Source: Tetradesmus obliquus (lineage: Eukaryota; Chlorophyta; Chlorophyceae; Sphaeropleales; Scenedesmaceae). From it: 64,000 bases of DNA. The notes under the pieces were generated by a model, which saw only the letters and a program-made list of their open reading frames with translations, made no database searches and was not told where the DNA came from. Below are positions 33,877-45,505 of this stretch, in pieces. The stretch covers positions 2,294,001 through 2,358,000 of the forward strand of contig CP126197.1 of the NCBI GenBank assembly GCA_030272155.1. The letters run 5' to 3'. How positions within the stretch are numbered: the first letter of the stretch is position 1; every line of letters starts with the position of its first letter. Position numbers and translations under genes: made by a program.

Positions 33877-35793
33877 GTCTTGCTGTGCAGCCAACCTGAC
33901 CACCCTGATGGCTGCTGTCAACGCCTCTGGCGTGGGCTCTGCTCTCACCAACGAGACCTCCTGGACCATCCTGGCGCCCAACGATGCTGCCTTCAACAAG
34001 ACCCTCGCAGCCGCAAACCTCACGGCTGAGCAGCTGCTGGCCAACCAGGTGAGAGTTCGTGCTATGCTGCCGCATGCCACAAGAGTCCTTCTGGAGGCCA
34101 CCAGCATGCATTGCATGTATTTGTCCGTCCGTGTGGGCAGGGGTGTGTGATGCATGCACAGACGAGCAGCTGCTAGACAACCAGGTGAAGAAAAATGTGT
34201 TGCTGCATTGGCCACTGCTTGGTGTCGCCGTACAAGCAGCAGTGTAGTCTGTGATTTGTTCGGGATTGTTTGTGTTGGCACGCTTTGTTTGCATTGCCTG
34301 TCGGTTGTTTGGTGCTAGTGTTGGCTTGTGATGGCTTGCTTGTGCCTCAGTCTTCTCTTTTGGGAGGGGGTGAAGGTGTAGGCTACACACAGCGCTGACT
34401 GATAGACTTCACTGAAGCTTTGTGGTGTGATCTACCACAGCCAGAGTAAGGATGGAAAGGTGTTACAGCTTCTGTGTGTACACCTTCTGTGATAAAAGAG
34501 TCAGCCTGAGGCACTGCGCTTCTAGGTTCAGCTGTTATAACAGTGTTATGCTGAGTCAGCGTAACAGTTACAGCTACAGGTTATGAAATGCCGTGAGTTG
34601 GCAGGTGTGAAGAAGAGAAAGGAAGTATGTTGCAACGCTGTCAAGCGTGTGCAGACGATGTGGCCGTCGAATGTCACAAGGTAACAAATCCAGTGCTACA
34701 GCAGCACCTTGGCAATCTGCAGTGCACACGGGTCCTCAGCAGCGCATGCAAATGGCGACACTGCAAGAACATTGCGCATGCATCAGACTCCCAACAAACG
34801 GAAACCCCGGCATGCCAGCGCCCTTGCTGCTGTTGCTGGCTGCTTGTCGTTGCACGCATGTACATGCCCATGCTCCCTTTCTGCATCTGCCTTTGCAGCT
34901 GACACCTAACCTCATCTTCTTGCTGTCTGCCTGCTGCGTCCTGCCTTCCTTATTGCTGCTTGCCTCTCCCTGTTGTCTCTACTGCCACACAGACCCAGCT
35001 GACCACCATCCTCGCCTACCACGTCATCCCATCCGGTGCCCTCAACAGCAGCAACCTCACCACCGGCGCCAGCGTCGAGACTGCGCTACCAGGTGCCAAC
35101 CTGACTGTCAACGTTGACAACACCACCGGCACGCCAAACATCACCTTCATTGCCGACAGCAACAACGCAAGCGTTGTCGTGCCCGACATCATTGCCGGGA
35201 ACTCCACCATCCACGTGATTGACAGCGTGCTGCTGCCACCAGCAAACGCCACCCTGCCTGGTACTGGCGCTGCCAACGCCTTCGCTGCCAACGCCACCAA
35301 CGTGACTGTTGTCGTCGTGAACGCCACCAGCCCTGCACCCGCTGAAAATGGAACAGCAGCAGCGCCAGCTGCACCCGCTGCAGGAATGGACGCTGCCAAC
35401 GCCGCCAACACAACCGCCAACGCCACTGGCCCTGAAGGCACGCAGACCACCACCCCAGCCGCCACCACCCCTACCGCCCCAGCTGCCAACACCGCCGGCA
35501 CGCCACCCACTGAGACGTCCCCCGCAGTTGGAGCAAACACAACGGTCGCACCCAACGCAGAGCCAGCAGGCACCAACGCTGGCACCAACGCTGGCAACAA
35601 CGCTGGCACCAACGCTGGCACCAATGCAGGCAACAATGCTGGCAACAATGCTGCCGACAATGCCGGCAACAACGCTGGCAACAACGCTGCCAACAATGTT
35701 GCCAACGCCGCCAACAACGCTGCCAACAACACTGCCAACGCCGCCAACAACGCTGGCAATGCAGCTGGCAACACTGTTGCCAACACCCCTTGA
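33060..35793 (+). CDS. Fasciclin (FAS1) domain cell-surface glycoprotein
   Basis: FAS1 domains mediate adhesion in extracellular matrix and cell wall proteins. Exons 33060-33630, 33891-34048 and 34993-35793; phases close, giving 509 residues. Residues 1-23 (MRAIALCLAASVLLCLVASS...) form a signal peptide. Residues 24-190 are Pro/Ala/Ser/Asn-rich with PSP motifs suited to O-glycosylation and many NxT/NxS sequons. One FAS1 domain spans about 175-345, with WTILAPNDAAFNKTL (H1-like TVFAPTD.AF box), LTTILAYHVIPSGAL (TYHV-P box) and IHVIDSVLLPP (H2-like IHVIDSVL). From about residue 436 the tail is GTNAGNNAANN-type repeats. No GPI-anchor tail was seen. A short copy of the exon 2 end lies at 34160-34190. 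Secretion and wall location are inferred. Confidence 0.87.
35565..35790 (+). repeat. Coding Asn-Ala repeat at FAS1 protein C-terminus
   Basis: Units coding for NAGT, NAGN and NAAN run for about 70 residues to the stop. It is in frame throughout, as expected for a structural extracellular tail. Confidence 0.9.
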
Positions 35794-37707
35794 AGGACAC
35801 CCCAGGTCCTTGCTGAGTAACACAAGCAGAGTTGTGATGTGCAGCATGTTGCACTTGCTGCAGTTTGCAGTATGAAACGCGAAGCTGCAGAGCTTTTGTG
35901 TGTGCATTGCATTGCATGTAGGCGGGTAGCATGTTGAGGCTGGAGCCCTGTGGCTTCAGCTGTTTTTCTTATTGCAGCAATTAGAAGTAAGCTTGTTTGT
36001 TTGGGCGTTTCCTGCATGGGCTGGCAGCAGAATAAGCCAGCGTTGATTACTCCGGTTCAAGTGTTTGCAACCAGCCGTTTGTGCTGCTGGTGTAGCGTTG
36101 AGTAGTTTGCGCAGCGCATCTTGCACAGATGACACAGCGCTCAGTCCTCAACAGGGTGCTGTGCATTGCGATGAGGATTGCAGTGTGAACGTGCAGTCCG
36201 CTGCATGCATCCTTGCACTGGCATGGCTTGTGCAACCATCAACAAAGCAACTGCAGCACAACATGTGGCTGCCTGTCACAGAGGGTGGTGGTGAGTGGTG
36301 GTTGGTGGTGGTGGTTTGTTGCTGCAGCGCAGTCATTTAGAGCCCACTAGCATGGCATGGTGTGGAAGGATGCAAGCTGCAGCGAGGCAACTAATGACCT
36401 GTCAAATGCATTGGCAGCTGCGAGTTGTGCTGGCTAGGGGGCATAAGCAGTGGCTTGCTGCTGTGGCAGTCGTGTATCCTTTACACGTTGGCAGATCTGT
36501 GCACACAAGTTGAATGCATGCGTGCGGTTCTGTGTTCTTTGACACATTGCGCAAGCCCCGGCAACCTGCAGCATAATGTGGCATAATCAGATCACCATGT
36601 TACAACGTAATGCAGCTGCATCGGTGGTGTTGGGCAGTTGATTTTCACAGCCTGCTGCTGTTGTATCTGTGCCAGCTCAAGTTGTGTTTGGAAGTGTGGC
36701 ACGGAAGGGTTGCTCGCCTGTCTTTGGTTGCAGCCATGTGTAGTGACCATTGCTGGAAGACTGGGGTAACTAAAGTGGATTCGCACATCTGCAAACACAT
36801 CTGTTCTTCAGTGCATCTGATGTGTTCAATGTTGCTGATGTGCAGCAATGGATGGATCAAGCTGAGCAAGGCTGTCGCATGGACGTAAAACATGTAGCAT
36901 GCAGGCAGAACACTAGGGCAGTATAATTCAGCGCAATATCTACGCACAGCTCAGCACGCAAGGGAAGGCGTCCACCGGTAGCAGCGCAGTGTGCCACAGC
37001 AGTAGCATTCTGCCCCACTGTTGTCCAGGGTTTATCTTCTGCCGAGCAGCACAGCACAGAAAGCCGATGTGTAGGCGCGATTTGAGTATGACGGTAACAT
37101 GTCGTGCACCCGACAGTTGTGCTGCTGTACATCGCAAGTTACATGAGCAGACGCTAGGGTCCTGCTGTGGTGCACCGTCTTGACCACCCGCTTAGTGAGG
37201 TGAATTGGCACGGGTGTACGCAAGGGCAAGTACAATGGTCTAATTACTTACACTTCGCGGCAATTTATGGACTGTACCTTTTGTATGAGTTAATATCTGC
37301 TGCGGCGAGTCCTGGCCTGTGCCATTGGAGCTTACGTGCTTGGGCATGCTGTAGAGCAGTTCACTGAACATGCTGGCGCTCCAGCAGGTGCAACCGTGTC
37401 GTAGTTGCAAAGTAGCACGTCGTGTGCAGCAGTCCCCGAGATCGGCACTGCGGCACCACACTAGAGCAGCAGCAGATGACACTGGGGAAGCAGCAGAGAC
37501 ACCTACCCTCTATGGTGGGTAGAGATGCAGCAAATGTCAACCGATGCTCTCCAATGCTGTGAAACAAGTGTATCTGTTCGCCAGGTCAAGCTGCTTGCAG
37601 GCTCTGCCGCATACAATGCGGTGCACCATGTAGGTGTAGCTGCAGGCCGTACAGCGCTCAACACATGCTGCTGCACATGGTTTGCAACTGCTCCTGCTGC
37701 TGTGCAG
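35794..37707. other. Region between FAS1 and AlgH-like genes
   Basis: It must contain the first exon(s) and the promoter of the AlgH-like gene, because the exon at 37708 starts in phase 1. A Met-led open frame from 37525 is possible in another frame, but no first exon could be fixed. Nothing else recognised. Confidence 0.4.
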
Positions 37708-40597
37708 GCGACTGGAGAGAGTTCAGGGCAAAGCTTGTTGCTGATGCAGGTGGGTGGTGCATCTGCACCACCAGCAACAGGCTGCATCTGTGCAAATGAA
37801 GCACAGCTCAGGCCGTAGCTATGTGCAGCACTGTTCCTGCAAGCACCGGCACTGTTTCCTGCATAACAGCACACTGCCAACAAGCAGAAGCATCAATTAG
37901 ACATTGTATACATACCAGCTGTCCCTTTTCATTTGGTTCATGTGGTTGTTAGCTACTGCCCAGAGGACTGGAAGCATTGCTCATCCACTCAAACGCTTGA
38001 GTAATGCCGCCCTGCTTGCCCTCTCTGCTTTGCTCTGCTCTCCTTTGCCCTGCGGTGTGCTGACCTTTGCAGGCAAGGTGAACTGGGCCAGCCGCGTGTC
38101 TGAGGAGAACAGCAGGCTGCTGCAGGTGCAGAACCCCTCGCTGGCTGGCGAGGAGACGTGGGCGCATGCCACAGCGCAGCCGGAAGTGGGCGGCCTGCTG
38201 CTGGCCTCACGGGATGTGCCTGATACAGACAAGTACTGGCAGGTGTGGAAATGGCATGCCTATATATCCAACAGTACCTGTGCCAGCAGCGCATGGAATG
38301 TGCCAGTTCAGTGTGCCGTCAGGGCAGTGACAGGGTTATGCAGCATTGGAGGGTCAGTATGAACAGGTGTGGCAGTGCAGTACAGCAGCTGTGCAACTTG
38401 ACGGGTAGCGCGCAGCACACAGGAGATGATGGCAGCAGGCTGCAGTCGAGTGTGATGGCTGGCAGTGCTCCCGGCAGCTCAGCAGCTAGGCTGGCAGGCG
38501 TTGTTGCTGTGCACACACTGATGTGGCGGGTCCCTTTTATTTGACTTATCTGTGCTGGCTGCATTTCCAACATGGGGGCTGAGTTGGGCAAAAGAAAAGT
38601 GACTCTCAACCCATGTAGATTGGTACATCCAGCATACTCAGTTGATATGCCTCAATGTTGCTGCATTGCCTGTCCTGCAGGCAGTGGTGCTGCTGGGTCA
38701 GCACTCCCCTGCAGGCAGCGTGGGCCTCATCCTCAACAGGCCCAGCAGCCTCCGCGTGTTTTCATACATCCAGCGCAATTGTACTCATTATACGTGCCTG
38801 CTGGCCGCCTTATGCAGGTTGTGGTGCTGCTGGTGTACTGATAGTCCAGCACACTGATTCTCCTGCTGGCTGCATTTATGCTGCTGCAATGCCTGTCCGC
38901 AGGCTGTGGTGCTACTGGTGCAGCACTCCCCTGCAGGCAGCGTGGGCCTCATCCTCAACAGGCCCAGCAGCCTCAAGCTGGGCGTAGGGCGGGGAGGGCT
39001 CAAGTTTGCCATCATAGGGGCGCCTGCAGGCATGCAGGACACGTTTGCGGAGAGCCGCGTGTACTGTGGCGGCATGGTGCGGCAAGACGTGAGTGAGCTA
39101 GCGTGGCGTGGGTGAAGGAGAGTGTGGGGAGAGGAACTTGAAGGGAGGTGGCAGCAGGGTGCTGACAGATGGACGGTTACAGGGTTGCAGCAGTCATCTG
39201 CTTGGAATGCTCGGCACAGCTGGGGGTGGGTATCAGCTGCATGTATGCGCAAGTCGCTTGTGTTGAAAGCTCGGGTGATCACAATTACTTTGTCAGCAGC
39301 GCGGCAGCAGGTTGTTCTGTATCACAGCATGCCACCAGCGGCACCTGTAACAGCCCAATGCAGGCGTGTTATATCGCTGTAATGCCGTCGTGGACACAGA
39401 GGTCTGTGCTGCTTGGCTCTTTGCTGCCTGTGCCCTGCAGGTTTTCCACATTCTGCACGGCCATAACTTGGAAGGGTCGGTGGCGCTTGCCCCTGGCGTG
39501 TTTGTGGGTGGCGAGGCAGCTGCAGTCAAGGCGGTGGGTGGCACAGCACGCCACGGCTACCAGCACTGAGGAAGCAACTGTTGCATGCACTGCATGCGCG
39601 GTGATGTTGAGCAGTGGATCATGAAAACAGTGCTGCTGTTTGTTTGATTCGCTAGCTTGACTGCAGGATGGCCCTTTGGGGTGCACAGCCCTCTTGTTTG
39701 TTGCTGCCAGCAGCTGTGTGCCTAACTTGGGGATGGGCTGTACTTGCAAAGTTGCCCCTCTTCCTGCTTGTGTTGCTCACACCTGCTGCAGGCTGCTGGC
39801 GGGCTCATTGCTGCGGACAACTTCAAGTTCTTCTGTGGGGCGATGGTGTGGGAGGGCAATGAGCTGCAGCAGGAGATTGACAAGGGCAAATGGTGAGCGA
39901 CTGAGTGCAGTGATGTCGTGCAGGCATTTGCATCCGTTGTGCAATACTACTTGCACATGCTCTGCTGTGATTGGCCTCAAGCTGGTGCGGCTGGGATAAA
40001 CCTGGTGCATGATTGTTGCGCGCTGCAGTATGCTATGCCTTGCCCAGCTGTTGCCTGCATGCACATGCTGCCAGCTGCACAAGCCTTAATGCACACGTCA
40101 CGACTTGGCACGGTTGTGTTTGCTCTGCCGTGCAGGTACACTGCTGCTGGGTCGCGCAACTTGTGCTTGAAGCAGGTTCTGCAGTTACCCAAGCCCCTCT
40201 GGAGGGAGGTGAGGAGAGGGTGTTGCTGGCCTACTGGATCATGTTGTGCACACCATGCTCTGCACCACGTGCACTGCCACGCAATGCATCACCTTCGCTT
40301 CAATGACCTTTGTTTGGCTCAGCCGAATCTGCCACGCTGTGCATGAGAGATGCTTGAATGGTGCGTATACTGTCGTTAATTGAGTTGATTGGTTGAGGCA
40401 TGCAAGGTGCACTGTACAACTGGCTGGAGGCTGCGTCACAGTGGGGCTCTGCGGTTGAGCTCTGGTGGCGTCAGAGATGACAAACTGAGCTGCTGCTGCT
40501 GCTGCTGCTGCTGCTGTGTGTGTCGCGTGCGCAGGTGCTGGGGCTCATGGGCGGTGATTATGCCAGCATGGCAAAGGAGGATGATTTTGACGAGTGA
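37708..40597 (+). CDS. AlgH / UPF0301 (YqgE, DUF179) family protein, 5' end unresolved
   Basis: This family is found in bacteria and, as plastid-targeted forms, in plants and algae; its biochemical role is not established. Exons: 37708-37749 (DWREFRAKLVADA), 38073-38242, 38903-39088, 39441-39533, 39792-39892, 40136-40208 and 40535-40597; phases close among them. Family motifs appear in order: EVGGLLLASRDVPDTDKYWQ (the G.LL.A.P....F box), AVVLLVQHSPAGSVGLILNR and P (the hallmark V.L...H...G..G.ILNRP), CGG near the end of exon 3 (VYCGGMV), LAPGVFVGGEAA, and GLIAADNFKFFCGAMVWEGN with ELQQEIDKGKW, the G(Y/A)..W....L..E...G.W box. The DWREFRA segment is typical of plant members (recall). The 5' end with a transit peptide is missing from the model. 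Exon 3 has an upstream partial copy at 38681. Confidence 0.9.
38681..38765 (+). repeat. Partial copy of AlgH-like exon 3 with acceptor and possible donor
   Basis: AVVLLGQHSPAGSVGLILNR then PSSLR here match AVVLLVQHSPAGSVGLILNR, PSSLK of the true exon at 38903. The copy has the same CAG acceptor in the same phase, and GTGTTT after CTCCGC could act as a donor. Confidence 0.88.
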
Positions 40598-42187
40598 CGG
40601 ATGTTGCTCGAGGAAAGGGAGCGTTCAATGATATGCGAGGGTAAAGAGCAGCTGTCCGTGTGTGTTTGCCTGTGTTGAGCAGGCATGCAGTTGGAGATGC
40701 TCCATGCACAGTAGGCCCCCCGTGTGCTGCGCTGCTCAGCAGGTCACACTGGTTGTTGCCTGCAAGCATGCGTGCACCTTGCGCAATGGCCCGTGCAGTC
40801 GGATTTTCTGGAAAGCAGCACGTGTCGCAGTTGTTTGAAGTGCTGCTCTGGGTGGTTTGTACATTAGTGGCGTGTACATTACTTCGTGCTGCTTGAGTCA
40901 ACGTACTTGCTCTGTGGGTGTTACGGAACAGTTCTGGGGGGTTGGTGCATGGCTGATGACACTCAGTGGTTGCCGTTCTTTGCTGCTGCTTGCAAATTAG
41001 CTCCTGGCTGAGGCTGCCACGCTGTGGCAGATGAGTTGGTGACGCCTCTATTCGCCTGGCAGTCAATGCAACATTGTGTCAGTGGCCACGCTTGCTGCTG
41101 TTTGCCAGGAGGTTATGTTGACGCGGCTGAGCTTTCAAGGCACAAACAACCTGTGCAAACACTGCCATCCAGATGGAGGGAACCAACCCGCTGTGTGGCT
41201 TCTGCAGCATCTTGCAGAGTGCAATGCTGCCAGGCACAGCATGCGCTTTAACATTTGGTGTGTGCTCCCGTTGTTGGCAGCAATACTGCACACTGCGCAT
41301 CGTACTGCGCTGCACGGTCGTGCAACATCGTGCATGGGTAACCAGCAGTTGCTGCTACAAAGATCATGCCTGTTCCTTGTGTGTTCACTGCGCTTGGCGT
41401 TCTAGTCAGAAAAGAAGGCACTTGCGGCATACCAACATGCCGCTCCTGTCGTTCAAAATGCCAGCCTGGTGTCTGCAACACCTACATGCAAAAGCAGTAG
41501 TTGGGGGGCAACTTGAGGTTACATACATCGACACTCCCCAGGTAACAGCAAGCACACCTGCAATGCACAGGCTGTCACACAACCCACATCTCATCACAAG
41601 CACCACTGCCATCAAGTTCAAGCACGACCCATCCTGATTTGTGCGGTTTTACCCCTGATCATTGCAGACATCAACTTGGATAGCAAAATTCCCTCCTTTT
41701 GCAAGATGCGCTGCTCGCAAGTGCCATAGACACACTGAAAAAGATGCAGCCAGCGCGGTTTGTGTAACTGACATGCATGTAATGCTGGTTGCTGAGCAGA
41801 AGTAGCTGTGTGCACGTGGCCTGGCCATGCCATGCAAAGCAATGCACACATTCGCAGCGTGCTGACAACCAGAGTACTAGTCACAGCAGCATACCACACT
41901 TGTGACGGTTGGTGTGCGTGACAGACACATCCTTAGAACACGTCTCAGCACAGACTGTACATTGCGCTGTTGCCGCGCATATCCTTCAACAAAAACTCTG
42001 GTTGTTCGCAACCTGTCAGTTGGTGCTGTACAGTGCCGCAGTTGCGGCAATGGTTTCGGCAATGGTTCGGCATCCACACTGCAGGACGCACACAGGCAGT
42101 CTATCACCGTCTATGCCCTTATGGGCCCTACTTCAAGCACTTGCTTGATTGTGATGTAAAGTTACAGACTCCTGGCTGGCCCTACTC
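40598..42187. other. Convergent region, AlgH-like / amidoligase
   Basis: Tail-to-tail genes, so mostly 3' UTR and spacer. Open frames such as 40545-41066 (-) and 41173-41637 (+) show no familiar motifs. TTACA at 42162-42166 lies 22 bases past the amidoligase stop. Confidence 0.4.
42162..42166 (-). terminator. Candidate TGTAA polyadenylation signal of the amidoligase gene
   Basis: TGTAA on the minus strand, 22 bases after the stop codon, would give a very short 3' UTR. Confidence 0.4.
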
Positions 42188-43810
42188 TCAACGCTGGCTG
42201 CCGGTGCGCTGCCTGCACTCAGCACAGCCGCAGCTGCCAGAAGCAGCGTGTGCACGCATGCCACGACCGCCGCCTGTCACATTTACAGGCCCAGCACCAG
42301 CACTGCTGCTGCCACCACCGGCACGAGTGCTGCTGCCGCTGCTGTTGCGGTTGTTCAGCTCCAGCTTCCTGCGAGGCAGCCAGTGCAGCAGCACCATGCA
42401 GCCGGTGTGCTTGGCCAAGAACTTCACCATGTTCTCAAACACATACTCCTTGTGCTTCGGGGGTGGTGCTGTGCTGCCCCTGCAGGACGCATCAGCCAGG
42501 TTGAGGAACAGCAGCACATAGCCCGCCACCTTTGCTGCGTTGGAGGTGCCTCCTGCAGCCCGGAACTCCACAGTGCCGTGACGCTCCAGTGCACGCAGGT
42601 TGAGCTTGTAATACCTGCGGGCAGCAGGCAAAGGGGTGGCACAGACTTTCAGAGGTAACCCGCAGACATTAGCTGCCAGCGATCCTGTCGCGTGGGCGCA
42701 GCAGACTGTGCAATGGGCTATGCGAGCGCTGACAACATGCACAAAAGGCATCAATGATTGTGCAGCACTAAGCCGCAAGCCTAGGCATGTCTTGCTCCTG
42801 TTTCTGCTGTGCACACCACCATCTGTGACGCTGCCCTGCTTGCAAGAGCCCACACCCCGAGCCAGCTTGCAGCACACCTGTCTGTTGGGCACACCAGATC
42901 TGTGAGGCCTGCGATGCTGACCGCCCTTGTGATGTCTTTCAAGGCCTCAAACTTCTTGCGGCGCTGGCCCGCTGCTGCTCCATTCTGCCTCAGCACTGCA
43001 ATGTTGCTCTTGCAGTAGCTGTTGTTGCTGTAGCGCCTGCTGTTTGGCAGCAGCAGGTCCATTGCTGACTCCAGCTGGCACCAGTTGTAGCTGAGGGTCT
43101 TCAGCTGCTGCAGGGCCCAGCTTCCCTGAGCAGGCTTGACCTGCGTGCGCAGTATTTATAACATCATCAGGCATCAACAGCGCTGCACAAAGGTGCAAGT
43201 CGTTGTGCACTAGATGCTGCAATGCATTGAGCACGCTGCAGTGCATTGGATGCTGCATTTGTGGGCCAGCATCGCACATCAGGCTAGCAGCTGACGATGC
43301 TCCCTGGAAGCATACATTGGACATCAATAGTTACGCAGATTTATCGAGGCGTGTCGCTCCCCTCTCTCCCAGGCGCCTTACGTGCACGTGCAGGCCGCAT
43401 GACTTGTTGACACTGGGGTTCAGGGGCTTGACAGCTTTGGCGATCTTGTAGATCTGCTGCAGCCCAGCAGTGCCAGACAATGGGGGGCTCACGAGCTCCA
43501 CACGGTAGCATGATGGCTGGTTGGGGTTGCAAACAATGCTGTTGTCCGACTTGATGCGCCAGCTTGAGAGGCCTGCGCCTGCCATGGCAGACTGCACATC
43601 TGCGCTGCTGACAGAAGAAGGCATGAACGTCTCAAGCTCTACTCCAAACGTGAAACCGCTGGGCACTTGCGCATCCTGCAGCCTGGCACTACCAATACCC
43701 TCGTTTCTGAGGCGGGTAGCATGTGCCAGCACTGCTCTGCGACCTGCTGTAGCTGCAGGCACAGCGTGAGCAGGTCGGGGTGCACGGAGACAGCTGATGC
43801 TGGAGTTCAT
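42188..43810 (-). CDS. Putative amidoligase (Amidoligase_2 family)
   Basis: The family belongs to the glutamine synthetase / COOH-NH2 ligase fold and is predicted to form amide bonds between carboxylates and amines. It is best known from bacteria, phages and fungi; substrates are unknown. Three minus-strand exons: 43382-43810, 42878-43140 and 42188-42614; phases close and give 372 residues. Motifs in order: FGVELETFMP (metal-binding Glu residues, FG.E.E), WRIKSDNSIVC (W....D.S), CYRVELVSPPLSGTAGLQQI (E.VSPPL.G..GL), NKSCGLHVH (the CGLHVH hallmark, ending exactly at an exon boundary), LLPNSRRYSNNSYC and YYKLNLRALERHGTVEFR (the N......TVEFR box). The first 40 residues (RAPRPAHAVPAATAGRRAV) resemble a plastid or mitochondrial transit peptide. 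The last 50 are Gly/Ser-rich with a CGCAEC cluster. No junction copies were found around it. Confidence 0.87.
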
Positions 43811-45505
43811 GATGATCTGGTGTAACTTGAACACCTGGATCTTGCAGATCGGGTCGGGTTCCTGGTCTGTTGGGGCGCTTCACACTCTGATCTTGGCACG
43901 GACGCTGGCACGGATAAGCGGCAGTTACCCTGTTACTACAACCACCACGTCATAGGCGCTTGCAATAGCCCAGAAGTCGTTGTTCTCTAACCGCACGATG
44001 CTTTCAACGTACTCGCCTTTGCACAGCCTAGGTTGTACAGGGCTTGTACGTTGGATCTGCTGCTCGTAACTCGAGATATGTGGCTAGATTTCGTTGTAGA
44101 CTGGGAACAGGTGCACAACTGCGCACTTCGCAGCGACGATGAAACGTGTGCGTGCAAGTGTATGTAGCTGCCTCTAGGTATTCCCGGGCTGGCCGCTGCA
44201 TTTTGGCGGACATCCCTCGAGCTCAGGCCTAGCTAGGCCTTGGCGCCGTGGAGCCACCAAGCAGGCCGACTTGACATAACGTAGCGAATTACACGATGAA
44301 GCAGCAAAAATGGCCCTGTGCCACTGGTGTATCAACTGGCATCCATGCAGAGAACAGGCAAGCTGCCACACAGCTGTTGGTCACCAGCCAGGCCGCCTGG
44401 CAGGTCCTGCCAGGCAGTGCAGAAATGCCCCATGCTAGATCCTTGCAGTGAAACTGCCAATCAAGGTTGGACAAACTAAAGTTGAGATGCTTGAACGCTG
44501 CCTTTTGTGACATATGGCACGCGGTGGAATGTTTGCAGGCAAACTTGACTCTGAATGGAATTCAAGTGGTTCGAACCAGCTGCAATTGTCATAAACCAGT
44601 GGTTCTGACCTCTCCAGGAGATCACAGGAGACCTGAGCAGGTCAGTGACTTACTGACTCACTGAGTCAGTGGCTTAGGTCGGACCTTTTACCGTGTTGCG
44701 GAAAACCTGGCAACCTGAACCAGAACCTGACAACTTGAGCCCAGCACCTACTGCTGCTACCACACACGAGTGCAACCTTTGAATGCGTTGTCTTCTGGGC
44801 GATACGTGTTGTCTAATAGACAATGGACAAGCTGAGTGTGCCGGCTTGTGCAGAAGCGTGAGCCACAACATGCCCCGCACTGCTGCAGCCTGCCGCACCG
44901 CAAGTGCGGCACCCGGGGTGCTACTTACTAAGTAGTTAGAGGCTCCAGCGTTAACGTGCCTGCTCACAAGCGTTGGGTGATGATTGTCAATCCCAAGCAG
45001 CAAGCGGCTAAGCACAGGTCGGTATTGCTACATTGCACTCCTCAAAAACGACTGTATAAATGGACATCATGATGGTGCAGTCACTGAGTGCACGCTTGCC
45101 CCTTGCGAACATTGCCATCATGTGGAGTTGATGCTGAGTTAACACACAGTTATGCATCACAGCGAACCACATATGTTTGCAAGGGCCAGCGATCTTCAGC
45201 TGAAGTGTTGACCAGTGCTGTTGTAGGCTGCACTTGATTTGAACTGCTGCCAGGTGTGTTATGGCAGAATGACATCACGAGCGCAGCTAGCCACAGGCTG
45301 TGAGCTCGGCTTTCATACGCTGAAGTTGCACTGGTGCACTGATGGGTTGTGATATCGCGTCATGTTGCAGTGATGGACTCAAACGCGGTGGTCCTCTGCC
45401 ACATTGAGGACAGTCTACGAGCGTGCAGTACAACCATCGTGCGTTTTTAAACGATTTCGATTCTACATTAACATAATGATAACGATTGCGACGTAGTTCA
45501 GCCAG
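43811..45505. other. Divergent intergenic region, amidoligase / coiled-coil gene
   Basis: No gene recognised over about 1.7 kb. It should hold both promoters. A near-perfect palindrome with two overlapping bZIP-type cores is at 44652-44670. Confidence 0.45.
44652..44670. promoter_or_regulatory. Paired TGACTCA/TGAGTCA bZIP-like palindrome
   Basis: ACTGACTCACTGAGTCAGT contains TGACTCA and TGAGTCA back to back and is palindromic except at its centre. Such cores bind GCN4/AP-1 type bZIP factors elsewhere; function here is a guess. Confidence 0.3.

Noticed and set aside
33604..34281. 225-residue minus-strand frame over FAS1 intron and exon 2
   Set aside because: It crosses a supported plus-strand exon and contains translated CTG runs as poly-Ser.
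35016..36017. 333-residue minus-strand open frame
   Set aside because: It is the complement of the Asn/Ala-rich FAS1 exon and reads as repetitive Ala/Val/Leu; repeats without stops on one strand often stay open on the other.
44565..44585. GGTTCGAACC, resembling a tRNA T-loop
   Set aside because: The flanks do not form a 5-bp T stem, and no D arm or acceptor stem lies 50 bases upstream.
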